Assembly: GCA_014728145.1 (NCBI GenBank)
Contig: WJMC01000206.1
Span: forward strand, 1 to 33,016
DNA length: 33,016 nt
Direction of reading: 5' to 3'
From: Candidatus Zixiibacteriota bacterium
GTDB taxonomy: Bacteria > Zixibacteria > MSB-5A5 > JAABVY01
Shown one piece after another: positions 15,648 through 23,464 of the stretch. The notes under the pieces are model-generated. The model did not search any database, was not told where the DNA came from, and saw nothing but the letters and a program-made list of their open reading frames with translations. Within the stretch, counting starts at the first letter, position 1. Every line of letters starts with the position of its first letter. The translations under genes and the position numbers were made by a program.

Positions 15648-17198
15648 TTACAACGGGATATTGCCGTGCTTTTTGGGAGGATTGGAGTCGCGCTTAGTGG
15701 AGAGCATCGAGAAAGCACGAATCAGCCGCGGACGTGTAGTCCTGGGCTCGATTACATCATCGAGGTAACCACGTTCCGCCGCGATATATGGATTGGCAAA
15801 TTTCTCACGGAATTCCTCGACCTTTTTATCGGTAGCAGCTTCGGCATCATCAGCTTCGGCGATCTCGCGTTTGAAGATGATCTCGACCGCGCCCTTGGGA
15901 CCCATCACAGCGATCTCGGTCGAGGGCCAGCCGTAATTCATATCACCGCGCACATGCTTGGAGTTCATGACGTCGTAAGCCCCGCCGTACGCCTTGCGGG
16001 TGATGACCGTGATCTTGGGCACCGTTGCCTCGCAGTAAGCAAAAAGCAGTTTAGCGCCATGACGAATGATTCCGCCGAACTCCTGGTCGGTACCTGGCAG
16101 GAAACCGGGCACATCCTCAAAAGTCAAAATCGGGATGTTGAAAGCATCGCAGAAACGAATAAACCGGGCCGCCTTATCAGAAGAGTTGATGTCCAGCACA
16201 CCCGCCAAAAATAGCGGTTGATTGGCGATAATACCGACTGATTTGCCTCCCAGCCGGCAGAATCCGACTACGATGTTCTGGGCGTAATCGGGCATGATCT
16301 CGAAGAAGTCGCCGTGATCGACTATACGGGTGATGACATCTTTTATATCATACGGTTTATTGGGATTTTCGGGTACAATCTCATTCAATTCCTCATCCAT
16401 ACGATCTTCCGGATCGGTACATTCAACCACCGGGGGATCGTCAAGGTTGTTCTGCGGGATAAATGAATACAGTTTACGGGTCAAAAGCAGTGTTTCGGCC
16501 TCGTTGTTGCCTACCAGGTGAGCCACGCCCGACTTGGATGCGTGCACCATTGCGCCTCCCAGTTCCTCGCTGGTGATTTCCTCATGGGTTACAGTTTTGA
16601 CCACGTTGGGACCGGTTACGAACATATATGAAGTCCCTTTGACCATCAGGGTGAAATCGGTGATAGCGGGTGAATAGACCGCGCCCCCGGCACATGGCCC
16701 TAGGATGACGGAGATCTGCGGGACAACTCCGGATGCCAGGGTATTGCGCAAGAAGATGTCGGCATACCCGCCCAGCGAAACCACACCCTCCTGGATTCGG
16801 GCCCCGCCGGAATCATTGAGGCCGATCACCGGTGCGCCGACTTTCATGGCCATATCCATGATCTTGCAGATTTTTTCTGCGTGAGCTTCCGATAACGACC
16901 CTCCGAAGATGGTGAAATCCTGGGAAAACACGAACACCTTGCGACCATCGATGGTACCGCATCCGGTAACAACACCATCGGTGTAGTACTTTTGCTTGTC
17001 GAGCCCGAAGTCCGACGAGCGATGGCGCACGAACATATCGAATTCCTCGAACGAGCCTTTGTCCAGAAGCAGATCGATTCTCTCGCGTGCGGTCAGCTTA
17101 CCTTTCTCATGCTGTTTCTCGATACGTTTTTCTCCGCCACCCAGGCGAGCCTTCTGTTGCAGTTTCTTGAGTTGTTCGAGCTTGTCTTCGGAAGCCAT
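15648..17198 (-). CDS. pccB: Propionyl-CoA / acyl-CoA carboxylase beta (carboxyltransferase) subunit
   Basis: 516 residues from the ATG at 17198 (GAGG 9 nt upstream; an ATG at 17207 is possible). It transfers carboxyl from biotin carrier protein to an acyl-CoA, most likely propionyl-CoA to give methylmalonyl-CoA. The crotonase-fold carboxyltransferase blocks are clear: [70 protein letters not shown] (oxyanion-hole Gly-Gly), [20 protein letters not shown], and [15 protein letters not shown]. The biotin carboxylase/carrier subunit is not in the window. It is the last gene behind hisS and a metallo-hydrolase, 32 nt after the latter. Together with the mutase subunit at 12019 it outlines the propionyl-CoA to succinyl-CoA route. 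Confidence 0.93.
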   Translation of the reverse strand: MASEDKLEQLKKLQQKARLGGGEKRIEKQHEKGKLTARERIDLLLDKGSFEEFDMFVRHRSSDFGLDKQKYYTDGVVTGCGTIDGRKVFVFSQDFTIFGGSLSEAHAEKICKIMDMAMKVGAPVIGLNDSGGARIQEGVVSLGGYADIFLRNTLASGVVPQISVILGPCAGGAVYSPAITDFTLMVKGTSYMFVTGPNVVKTVTHEEITSEELGGAMVHASKSGVAHLVGNNEAETLLLTRKLYSFIPQNNLDDPPVVECTDPEDRMDEELNEIVPENPNKPYDIKDVITRIVDHGDFFEIMPDYAQNIVVGFCRLGGKSVGIIANQPLFLAGVLDINSSDKAARFIRFCDAFNIPILTFEDVPGFLPGTDQEFGGIIRHGAKLLFAYCEATVPKITVITRKAYGGAYDVMNSKHVRGDMNYGWPSTEIAVMGPKGAVEIIFKREIAEADDAEAATDKKVEEFREKFANPYIAAERGYLDDVIEPRTTRPRLIRAFSMLSTKRDSNPPKKHGNIPL

Positions 17199-17230
17199 AG
17201 TCACCATCCTCTATCTAAACCAGATTTTTT

Positions 17231-18067
17231 TCACACAACTTTTTGAGCGACGAATTTGTTGCCGTCATCGACGATCTTAGCGATCTTGATATCTATTTCG
17301 TGGTCGAAACCGAGAAACCATCCGTTTTTGGCCAGATCGGGCACCAGCTTTTTTTTGATCTTGATCGTCTCCAGCGGAAACAGGTCAGCCGAGGCGACAT
17401 AGGCCGGACGCAGGTGGACAGAAAACGGCATGATGTCCGCGAACAGGAACAGCTTCTCCCCTTCCGATTCAATGATCACGCCCTGGTGGCCGAATGAATG
17501 CGCTCCTGTCAATACCAGCTTGATGCCCGGCAACAGATCGTAGTTGCCGTCGATTATACGCAACTGCCTGGCAGAATTCAACGGTCGTATTTTGTCCATG
17601 TCATAAGCCGCAAGAGAGCGGTCATCGGGATTTCGAGCCGCCTCGTACTCCGATTTCTGAACGATATATTCGGCATTCGGAAAACGCGGTACGACATTAC
17701 CGGAACCATCGTCTTTGACAGCGCCGCCGACATGGTCGAGATGCAGATGAGTCTGGATCACGTAATCGATATCATCCTCGGACAATCCCAGATCGCTCAG
17801 CCCGGCAGTCATCCTCGAGGGCTCATAGCAACCGTACATCTTTCTCTGTCGATCTGTCAAAAGATCTCCCAGACCGGTATCGACTACAATATTTTTATCA
17901 CCTGTGCGGATCACGAAGATATTCAGATCCATCTCGACCAGGTTATCACGTTCGGACTTGACTGTCTTCTGCCAGATTTTTTTCGGCACCACACCGAACA
18001 TCATCCCGCCGTCGACATAAGAAGCGTTCTCAACGAAAACATCGATTTGAAAATTTCCTAATTTCAT
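17231..18067 (-). CDS. Metallo-beta-lactamase-fold hydrolase, lactonase-like
   Basis: 278 residues from the ATG at 18067, 10 nt after the hisS stop; a start at 18112 would overlap hisS. It carries the two-metal signature THLHLDHVGG (H107-x-H109-x-D111-H112), then GAHSFGHQGV, FADIMPF and GFDHEID, supplying the third His, the bridging Asp and the last His. The spacing and the 'NIVVDTGLGDLLTDRQR' segment resemble the AHL-lactonase-like branch rather than glyoxalase II. The true substrate is unknown. There is no signal peptide, so it is cytoplasmic. It sits between hisS and pccB in one direction, likely one operon. Confidence 0.85.
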   Translation of the reverse strand: MKLGNFQIDVFVENASYVDGGMMFGVVPKKIWQKTVKSERDNLVEMDLNIFVIRTGDKNIVVDTGLGDLLTDRQRKMYGCYEPSRMTAGLSDLGLSEDDIDYVIQTHLHLDHVGGAVKDDGSGNVVPRFPNAEYIVQKSEYEAARNPDDRSLAAYDMDKIRPLNSARQLRIIDGNYDLLPGIKLVLTGAHSFGHQGVIIESEGEKLFLFADIMPFSVHLRPAYVASADLFPLETIKIKKKLVPDLAKNGWFLGFDHEIDIKIAKIVDDGNKFVAQKVV

Positions 18068-18077
18068 GGCAAGTAGT

Positions 18078-19520
18078 CTATTTAGATTTGAGCATTTTTT
18101 CGATCGTAGCAATCATCTGCACCCGCGGTACAGTGACCTGAATACCCTCGGCCTTGAGCCATTCTTCCCGATTTTCGACGTCCTCGGATTTCTGTCGGCC
18201 GAGCTTCAGGTTTTTTATCGTCACTTCCTGTTTTTCAAATTCATCCGAACCACAGATCACAGCCACCGGTATATCCAAACGGTCGGCATACTGAAGTTGC
18301 TTGGGAATCCTGCGGTTATTGCCCAAAAAGACTTCGACATCGTAACCTCTCCCGCGCAACTCCGAGGCGATGGCAAAATAATCTGCTATCCGTTCCTTAT
18401 CCATAGTTGCAACCAGCACATCAGTGGAAGTCTTTTGGGTATGCAGCAAATCCATTTCTTTCAATGCTGCCAGCAATCGATCCACTCCCATAGCAGCGCC
18501 AGTGCCGGGTACCGGCTGTCCGGAAAATCTTCCCACCAGTTCATCATAGCGACCACCGGAAAACATCGAACCGTACTCGGGCAATTCCGTCAGTTCCAGT
18601 TCATACACCGGGCCGGTGTAGTAGCCAAGACCCCGTACAATGGTCAGATCGAATACGGCATGCGCGGGACTGATGCCCATCGCGTCATGATACTGCCGAA
18701 TCTGCCTGATCTCGTCCAGTCCCTGTTTACACTGTTCGAACCTTGAAAGCAGTTCGCTGGCGGATTCCCAGGTCTTTTCGAAATCACCACGGTCAATATC
18801 AAGGAATCGTTCGATCTTTACGATCTGCTCCGGACTCAGTTCGACACCTTTAATTTTGTCGCCGGACTTATCGACTCGACCAGCACCCAGTTCCTGGATT
18901 ACAGCCTCACGGCCCTGTTTATCGAGTTTGTCGAGCACCCGGAAAACATCGTGAGATTTATCCTGCACTCCGGCATACTCAGCCAGCCCATTCAGTATTC
19001 GGCGATTGGAATAACGTAGCTGGAATTCATTGATATCGAGGGTTTTGAAGGTCTCGATCATAACCTGCATGATTTCGGCATCGGCCGCCATCAGGTTGGT
19101 ACCGACGATATCGATATCGAACTGGGTAAACTCACGGTAGCGCCCCGGGCCGGGTTTATCCGTGCGCCAGACCTGACCGACCTGGTAACGTCGAAACGGC
19201 CTCACAAGATCGGGAGTGCCGGCCACATAACGGGCCAATGGCGCGGTATTGTCGAAGCGCAGACCCATCGGGGTTTCTTCCGGGCCGACGAAGTTGAATA
19301 TCTGCGAGGTGCCTTCCTCGCCGTAATCGGCTCCCAGAAGGGTTTCGATATGTTCCAGCGCCGGGGTCTGGAGTGGCTGGTAACCGAATCGTTCGAAGAC
19401 CTCCTGAACTCTGCCGACCAATTCGCGCCGAGCGAACTCATCTTCGGCCGGGTAGTCCCGAAAACCCTTGAGAAGCTGGGGCTTAACTCGTTTGCTTGTT
19501 TTCTTCTTGCTTTTGGTCAT
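18078..19520 (-). CDS. hisS: Histidyl-tRNA synthetase resembling the alphaproteobacterial variant
   Basis: 480 residues, class II synthetase charging tRNA-His. Motif 2 is VWRTDKPGPGRYREFTQF (117-134) with R119; the histidine loop RGLGYYTG is at 296-303; motif 3 GAAMGVDRLL is at 341-350; an anticodon-binding domain follows (DVLVATMD onward). The usual bacterial motif-2 loop, as I recall it, is FRHERPQKGRYRQFHQ. The KPGPGR form, the DKLDKQGREAV / DKSGDKIKG insertion and QPVPGTGAAMGVDRLL are what I associate with the divergent alphaproteobacterial HisRS that recognises tRNA-His without G-1. The gene begins 15 nt after the tRNA-His 3' CCA and has no recognisable Shine-Dalgarno, suggesting a short or leader-poor message. 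Confidence 0.93.
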   Translation of the reverse strand: MTKSKKKTSKRVKPQLLKGFRDYPAEDEFARRELVGRVQEVFERFGYQPLQTPALEHIETLLGADYGEEGTSQIFNFVGPEETPMGLRFDNTAPLARYVAGTPDLVRPFRRYQVGQVWRTDKPGPGRYREFTQFDIDIVGTNLMAADAEIMQVMIETFKTLDINEFQLRYSNRRILNGLAEYAGVQDKSHDVFRVLDKLDKQGREAVIQELGAGRVDKSGDKIKGVELSPEQIVKIERFLDIDRGDFEKTWESASELLSRFEQCKQGLDEIRQIRQYHDAMGISPAHAVFDLTIVRGLGYYTGPVYELELTELPEYGSMFSGGRYDELVGRFSGQPVPGTGAAMGVDRLLAALKEMDLLHTQKTSTDVLVATMDKERIADYFAIASELRGRGYDVEVFLGNNRRIPKQLQYADRLDIPVAVICGSDEFEKQEVTIKNLKLGRQKSEDVENREEWLKAEGIQVTVPRVQMIATIEKMLKSK

Positions 19521-19535
19521 AATCGGATAAAAAAA

Positions 19536-19612
19536 TGGTACTGGAGGGCAGGATCGAACTGCCGACCTCCTGATCCACAGTCAGGCGCTCTAGCCATCTG
19601 AGCTACTCCAGC
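19536..19612 (-). tRNA. tRNA-His (GTG), CCA-encoded, without canonical G-1:C73
   Basis: A 77-nt cloverleaf on the minus strand: acceptor GCTGGAG / CTCCAGT, TA, D-arm GCTC-AGATGGCTA-GAGC, anticodon arm CCTGA-CTGTGGA-TCAGG (anticodon GTG at 34-36), variable AGGTC, T-arm GGCAG-TTCGATC-CTGCC, discriminator A73 and encoded CCA. Position 1-72 is a G-U pair, the base before position 1 is T, and position 73 is A; the near-universal histidine element G-1:C73 is missing. It lies 15 nt upstream of hisS and is probably co-transcribed. Seven Ts (19529-19535) follow the CCA directly. Confidence 0.95.
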
Positions 19613-19622
19613 ACAAAGACGT

Positions 19623-19650
19623 ATTATATTTTAATATGTATTCAAGTCAA
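19623..19650 (-). promoter_or_regulatory. Sigma-70-type promoter for tRNA-His-hisS
   Basis: On the minus strand, TTGACT (19650-19645) and TATAAT (19628-19623) are 16 nt apart. The -10 box ends only 10 nt before tRNA position 1, so the primary transcript should have a 5' leader of only a few bases. Confidence 0.7.
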
Positions 19651-19860
19651 GTGCAATTTATAAATAGTATGGGCGAAGAAATGTGGGCGAAGCTGAAGAT
19701 TTTTTGGTGAGTGATATTATTTACAGGTCAGGTTGCTTGCAACTAACGAATCATTATTATTAGTCATACTCATACATGACAGCTAAGAGAAACCATCCCA
19801 ATCAGGTGAATACAATCTTTTGAATCAATTTATGTAACATACTTTCCATATTATCCAACA

Positions 19861-20682
19861 TCAATCGCTTTTAACCGCTTCGACTCCGAGGATGTCTTCT
19901 CGACGTGAACACTGGAAGCCGGCCTCGGATAAGCGCTTGATCACACCTTCGACGAACTTGCGGGGACGGCCTTTGGAATAAGGATCGCCGGTATAATGAA
20001 ACAGCCTTCCCCCCGGCCGGATAACTTCGGCCAGCCTGTTGTAGTATTCACCCGAATATAATTCACCGGCCAGCGAAAAGCGGGGCGGATCATGCAAAAC
20101 AGAATCGTAGTAATCATCATCAGCGGTTTGCAGAAACTCCTGCGAGGTCATCTGGTGAGATACTATGCGATCATCCAGAAACTCAGCCGACCACGGGTTA
20201 AGACTGCGCAACAACCTTACGCTCGGGTTGGGTTCGCAGGAATCGACTTTGACCGCGCCCAGCCTCAGGGCCCAGATCGATGTGTACCCCAGACCACCAC
20301 AGGTATCCAGCACGATATCACCATTTCTGACAGCTGACTCAGCTTTCTGGCGGGAATCCTCGAAGGGTTTTACCAGGCTGGTGCGATGCATCTGGATTCC
20401 GTCGATTTCGAGCGTGGGAGCCTCACCCGTCGCAACCAGTTGATAGTAACCATCCTCGTAGACCGACAACTGCCTCAGCCTGCCGTCCTCGAACAGGAAT
20501 ATCGCCCGTTCTTTTTTAAGCGCTTTTTTTACCTGGCGGATATCCAGATTTAAAGCTGTCAAATCCAGTTCAACCTGTCGCAGGCCGAGATCGGTCGAAA
20601 CCTGAATTGTGCTCCTACCCTGTTCGCGGGCTTCTTTCAGTTTTAGCAGATTTGTATGATCGAACAGTAAATTTTCCAGCAT
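19861..20682 (-). CDS. SAM-dependent methyltransferase of the archaeal COG2521 type
   Basis: 273 residues from the ATG at 20682; a longer frame back to 20907 overlaps the divergent gene and has no family sequence. Motif I is VLDTCGGLGYTSIWAL (124-139), the acidic strand-2 end is CEPNP (149-153), then SLNPWS (160-165) and HDPPRFSLAGELYS (197-210), followed by RPGGRLFHYTGDP. The combination DTCGGLGYT + LNPWS + HDPPRFSLAGELYS is the signature I know from COG2521, a predicted methyltransferase seen mainly in archaea; its substrate is unknown. The DPPR motif is compatible with N-methylation of a nucleic acid base. An N-terminal region (1-95) may be a substrate-binding domain. It is divergent from an ApgM gene, also archaeal-type. 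Confidence 0.8.
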   Translation of the reverse strand: MLENLLFDHTNLLKLKEAREQGRSTIQVSTDLGLRQVELDLTALNLDIRQVKKALKKERAIFLFEDGRLRQLSVYEDGYYQLVATGEAPTLEIDGIQMHRTSLVKPFEDSRQKAESAVRNGDIVLDTCGGLGYTSIWALRLGAVKVDSCEPNPSVRLLRSLNPWSAEFLDDRIVSHQMTSQEFLQTADDDYYDSVLHDPPRFSLAGELYSGEYYNRLAEVIRPGGRLFHYTGDPYSKGRPRKFVEGVIKRLSEAGFQCSRREDILGVEAVKSD

Positions 20683-20712
20683 CGGAACTATACCAACAGT
20701 TAAGTCTTTTAA

Positions 20713-20741
20713 TTGACAGAGCCGACTAACGATTATAGTAT
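20713..20741 (+). promoter_or_regulatory. Probable promoter for apgM
   Basis: TTGACA (20713-20718) is followed after 17 nt by TAGTAT (20736-20741), or after 15 nt by TATAGT. The ATG is at 20777, with AAGGAG 8-10 nt before it. Confidence 0.5.
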
Positions 20742-20776
20742 ATCCAAAATGGATTAAATGAAAAGGAGTTTTCAGG

Positions 20777-21985
20777 ATGAAAGCTGATCTAATCAGGCAA
20801 CAGGTCAAAAAAACCGACAGTAAAATAGTATTTCTGATAATGGACGGCCTGGGTGATATCCCGGCCCAGGGCAAGGACACTCCCCTGGCGGAAGCCGAGA
20901 CTCCCAATATGGATAAACTTGCAGAGCGGGGATGCCTTGGGCTGTGCGATCCGATCGCGCCCGGGCTGACTCCCGGAAGCGGGCCGGCTCACCTGTCCTT
21001 GTTTGGCTACGATCCGGTTAAAAACAATGTCGGCCGGGGACTGCTTTCGGCGTTCGGGCTTGATTTCGACCTGGATCCGATGGATCTGGCGATGCGGGGT
21101 AATTTCTGTACGATCGACGAAGACGGCAATGTGACTGATCGGCGCGCGGGCAGGATTCCCGACGAAACCAACCGTGAAGCCTGCCAGAAGATTCTCGACA
21201 ATATCAAGCTTCCCGATGGTGTGGAGCTGTTTTTGCGCACCGAAAGCCAACATCGCGTGCTGGTGGTGATGCGCGCTCATGGGCTCTCCGACCAGGTCGA
21301 GGAGACCGATCCGCAGGCTACCGGGGTACCGCCCAACGAACCCAGGGCGCACAACGCCGATGCTGAAAAAACCGAGCGGTTGTTGAGCGATATGCTCCAG
21401 CAGATCAAAGAAATACTCAAGGACAATCACCCGGCTAACATGGTGTTATTGCGGGGGTACTCCAAACCGCTGTCACTGCCGACTTTCAACGAGCGCTACA
21501 AACTCGATGCGGTCGCAATCGCCGAATACCCGATGTACCGCGGATTGGCCAGGTTGGTGGGTATGAATGTTCTGCCTCCTTACAAAGACTTTAATGATTG
21601 CCTCAGCTGGCTTAAAAAGGCCTGGGATGACAACGATTTCTTTTTCGTCCATGTCAAAAAAACCGATTCCTACGGTGAAGATGGCAATTTCGAAAACAAG
21701 AAAAAGATTATCGAGGAAGTCGACAAGACGATCGTACCTGGTGTGACCGCGCTCAATCCCGATGTGCTCGTGATCTCATGTGACCATTCCACGCCCTGGA
21801 GCATGGCGTCACATTCATGGCATCCCGTTCCGGTCCTGATGGTCGCTGAAAGCATCCGCACCGACCGGTGCACAAAATTCACCGAATTGGATTGCCAGTC
21901 GGGTAGCATGGGACGGAATTTGTCGACAAGTTTGATGCCACTGGCTTTAGCCCATGCCGGCAAGCTGGAGAAATTCGGCGCTTAG
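20777..21985 (+). CDS. apgM: 2,3-bisphosphoglycerate-independent phosphoglycerate mutase, archaeal type
   Basis: 402 residues, the usual ApgM length (bacterial GpmI is about 510). It interconverts 3- and 2-phosphoglycerate in glycolysis/gluconeogenesis using two metal ions of the alkaline-phosphatase superfamily. Seen: FLIMDGLGD (metal Asp D23), TPNMDKLAERG, then PGLTPGSGPAHLSLFGYDP holding the phospho-serine S68, FVHVKKTDSYGEDG, and VISCDHSTPWSMASHSWHPVP with the C-terminal metal Asp/His set. AAGGAG precedes the start. The stop (TAG) overlaps the stop of the convergent RsmD-like gene by 4 nt (TTAG). ApgM occurs in archaea and scattered bacteria, so presence here is not surprising but is consistent with old transfer. 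Confidence 0.92.
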   Translation: MKADLIRQQVKKTDSKIVFLIMDGLGDIPAQGKDTPLAEAETPNMDKLAERGCLGLCDPIAPGLTPGSGPAHLSLFGYDPVKNNVGRGLLSAFGLDFDLDPMDLAMRGNFCTIDEDGNVTDRRAGRIPDETNREACQKILDNIKLPDGVELFLRTESQHRVLVVMRAHGLSDQVEETDPQATGVPPNEPRAHNADAEKTERLLSDMLQQIKEILKDNHPANMVLLRGYSKPLSLPTFNERYKLDAVAIAEYPMYRGLARLVGMNVLPPYKDFNDCLSWLKKAWDDNDFFFVHVKKTDSYGEDGNFENKKKIIEEVDKTIVPGVTALNPDVLVISCDHSTPWSMASHSWHPVPVLMVAESIRTDRCTKFTELDCQSGSMGRNLSTSLMPLALAHAGKLEKFGA

Positions 21986-22548
21986 TCTTTTTTAACGAAG
22001 AAATCCATCACCGAGACCCCGTGGGTTTTGGTCTTGAACAATTCGAATCCCACGGGTTCCCGGTCGACTTTGTCTTTTTTGTGGTAATGGGCTATCAGGA
22101 TCGAGTCTTGATCGGCGACTTTATGTTCATGAATCGCCTTCATAGCCCGATTGACATAATCGCCATAAAACGGTGGCGGTATAAAGATCAGGTCGAATCT
22201 GCGCTTTTGTCTGCCCAGCAGTTCAAGAGATTTCAAAAAATCCATACACAGCACCTGCACCCTGTCGCCGATCTGCAAATCGCGCGCATTCTGCTCGATC
22301 GATCGTGCCATCTTTGACTCGATATCCACAGCCACAGCATGGCCTGCCCCGCGGGAGATCATCTCGAACACAAATGCCCCGGTTCCGGCAAACAAATCCA
22401 GCACCCTGGCATCCTGAACATACGGCATCAGCGTGTCAGCTATAACTCGCCGTACCAGGACCAGCGCGGGACGGGTTTGTGTGCTTTTGGGAATCTTTAT
22501 AATCCGGCCTTTTAATTCGCCGGCAAGCAACCTGACCTTGTTTTCCAT
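21982..22548 (-). CDS. rsmD: RsmD-like 16S rRNA (guanine-N2) methyltransferase with altered motif IV
   Basis: 188 residues, standard RsmD size. The opening VRLLAGELKGRIIKIP...TRP, motif I VLDLFAGTGAFVFEMISRGA and motif VDIESKMARSIEQNA fit RsmD, which methylates G966 of 16S rRNA. Two key places differ. The catalytic D/N-PP-Y motif reads FDLIFIPPPFYG (P124-P125-P126-F127), so the Asp that normally binds the target amine is Pro. The usual TRPTxDRVREALF block reads TRPALVLVRRVIADTL, losing the DRV. The rest of the frame is intact and fully open, so it is not a pseudogene by sequence. It may be a diverged RsmD with changed target, a non-catalytic relative, or a family variant. It ends convergent with apgM, overlapping it by 4 nt. 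Confidence 0.7.
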   Translation of the reverse strand: MENKVRLLAGELKGRIIKIPKSTQTRPALVLVRRVIADTLMPYVQDARVLDLFAGTGAFVFEMISRGAGHAVAVDIESKMARSIEQNARDLQIGDRVQVLCMDFLKSLELLGRQKRRFDLIFIPPPFYGDYVNRAMKAIHEHKVADQDSILIAHYHKKDKVDREPVGFELFKTKTHGVSVMDFFVKKD

Positions 22549-22594
22549 ACCGCCAGTTTATCATATTATTGCAGTCGAGTCAATCCGATTATAC

Positions 22595-22846
22595 TCACAA
22601 ATCTTTCAGCTTGCGAATTTTACGCATCCGCCTGAACATCTGAATATATTCCCGCATCATCTCCTCTTCAGCTTGAGACAGCCCCTCCATGATCGGGATT
22701 CCGGTTTTTATCAACATCCGTACGATATCCGCAAGAGTGCGGTCGTACCTTTCGGTGAGCTGGTCCAGGCGGGATTTCATCTCGTAGGATAAAAAGACGT
22801 TGATACAATGTTCTCCGCGTACTTTCCTGACCGGCTTGTAGGTCAT
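22595..22846 (-). CDS. Ribbon-helix-helix (CopG-like) small DNA-binding protein
   Basis: 83 residues, ATG at 22846 with AAAGGAG 6 nt upstream. A short strand CINVFLSYEM is followed by two helices, KSRLDQLTERYD and LADIVRMLIKTGI, which is the ribbon-helix-helix layout of dimeric DNA binders. The C-terminal third (AEEEMMREYIQMFRRMRKIR) is a charged helix and could be an oligomerisation or partner-binding tail. Its ATG shares one base with the TAA of the sigma-4-like gene (TAATG), so the two are made together and probably work together. The fold call rests on pattern only. Confidence 0.65.
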   Translation of the reverse strand: MTYKPVRKVRGEHCINVFLSYEMKSRLDQLTERYDRTLADIVRMLIKTGIPIMEGLSQAEEEMMREYIQMFRRMRKIRKLKDL

Positions 22847-23343
22847 TATTTCTCCTTTCGATGATATTTCAGGTGGCCGAGAATAACCTGCGGTGTTTTG
22901 ATCACGATACCATAGTCATGCTTCAGAATTCTAATGAATCTGCTCAGAGTTTCTTCAGGGCGCCGGGTCACAAGCAGATCATCAATTTCTTTTAAGCATG
23001 GATGACTGCAGATAGGACAGAGATTCTCCTCGGGTTCACTTACGATCTTAAACTCCATTTCAACAAATTTTCGCAGGCGATTTTTAAGCTTGCGCATGAC
23101 CTGCTTATAAAAACTCTCAAGTTTGCAGGTTGGCCGTCCCTTGCCCCGGGCGATTTCCGACATGGTTTTCCCTTCGTACCAGTACTTCTCGATCAGGTCG
23201 CGTTCATCAGCATCAAGTTTTTCAATTTCCTCTCGCACCCTGGCAATAATCCGCAATTGCCGGGCAGACCGCTCCTTATGATCCCAGGCATTACCACAGG
23301 CATTCTCAAGATCCCATTTAAGATTTTTGAATTTATCCGACAT
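22846..23343 (-). CDS. Sigma-region-4-like HTH protein with C-terminal Cys/His motif, unknown role
   Basis: 165 residues; AAAGGAGG 5 nt before the ATG. Residues about 33-95 (REEIEKLDADERDLIEKYWY then EGKTMSEIARGKGRP and KQVMRKLKNRL) follow the sigma-70 region 4 pattern of a -35-recognising helix-turn-helix. No region 2 is present, so it is not a complete ECF sigma factor. The C-terminal half has C109-P-I-C112-S-H114-P-C116-LKEIDDLL, a possible metal-binding knuckle, and ends LGHLKYH (H157, H161). The 'CxICxHxxxxEID...l...H' layout recalls small HTH domains found in phage and plasmid proteins. Overlapping the ribbon-helix-helix gene by one base, it forms a two-gene regulatory cassette of unknown target. 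Confidence 0.6.
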   Translation of the reverse strand: MSDKFKNLKWDLENACGNAWDHKERSARQLRIIARVREEIEKLDADERDLIEKYWYEGKTMSEIARGKGRPTCKLESFYKQVMRKLKNRLRKFVEMEFKIVSEPEENLCPICSHPCLKEIDDLLVTRRPEETLSRFIRILKHDYGIVIKTPQVILGHLKYHRKEK

Positions 23344-23363
23344 TATGCCTCCTTTCAGGAAAC

Positions 23364-23392
23364 ATTATGCCGGGATAGTGTCATGGAGACAA
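23364..23392 (-). promoter_or_regulatory. Possible promoter of the sigma-4-like / RHH operon
   Basis: On the minus strand, TTGTCT (23392-23387) and CATAAT (23369-23364) are 17 nt apart. The predicted start near 23357 lies directly before the Shine-Dalgarno, giving a leader of about 14 nt. Confidence 0.4.
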
Positions 23393-23464
23393 TTCCATCA
23401 GAATGACATCAGGCAAGCTTCTGTTCTATTCAGTTTAATATGAAAATGACTTGATAATCGGTGA

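Noticed and set aside
20683-20907. N-terminal extension of the COG2521-like methyltransferase
   Set aside because: The extra 75 residues read across the divergent promoter and the apgM start and look like random hydrophobic sequence; the family begins near 20682.
22595-23343. Toxin-antitoxin interpretation of the RHH/sigma-4-like pair
   Set aside because: RHH antitoxins are common, but the partner shows no toxin fold; it has an HTH and a Cys/His motif, so a regulatory cassette fits better.
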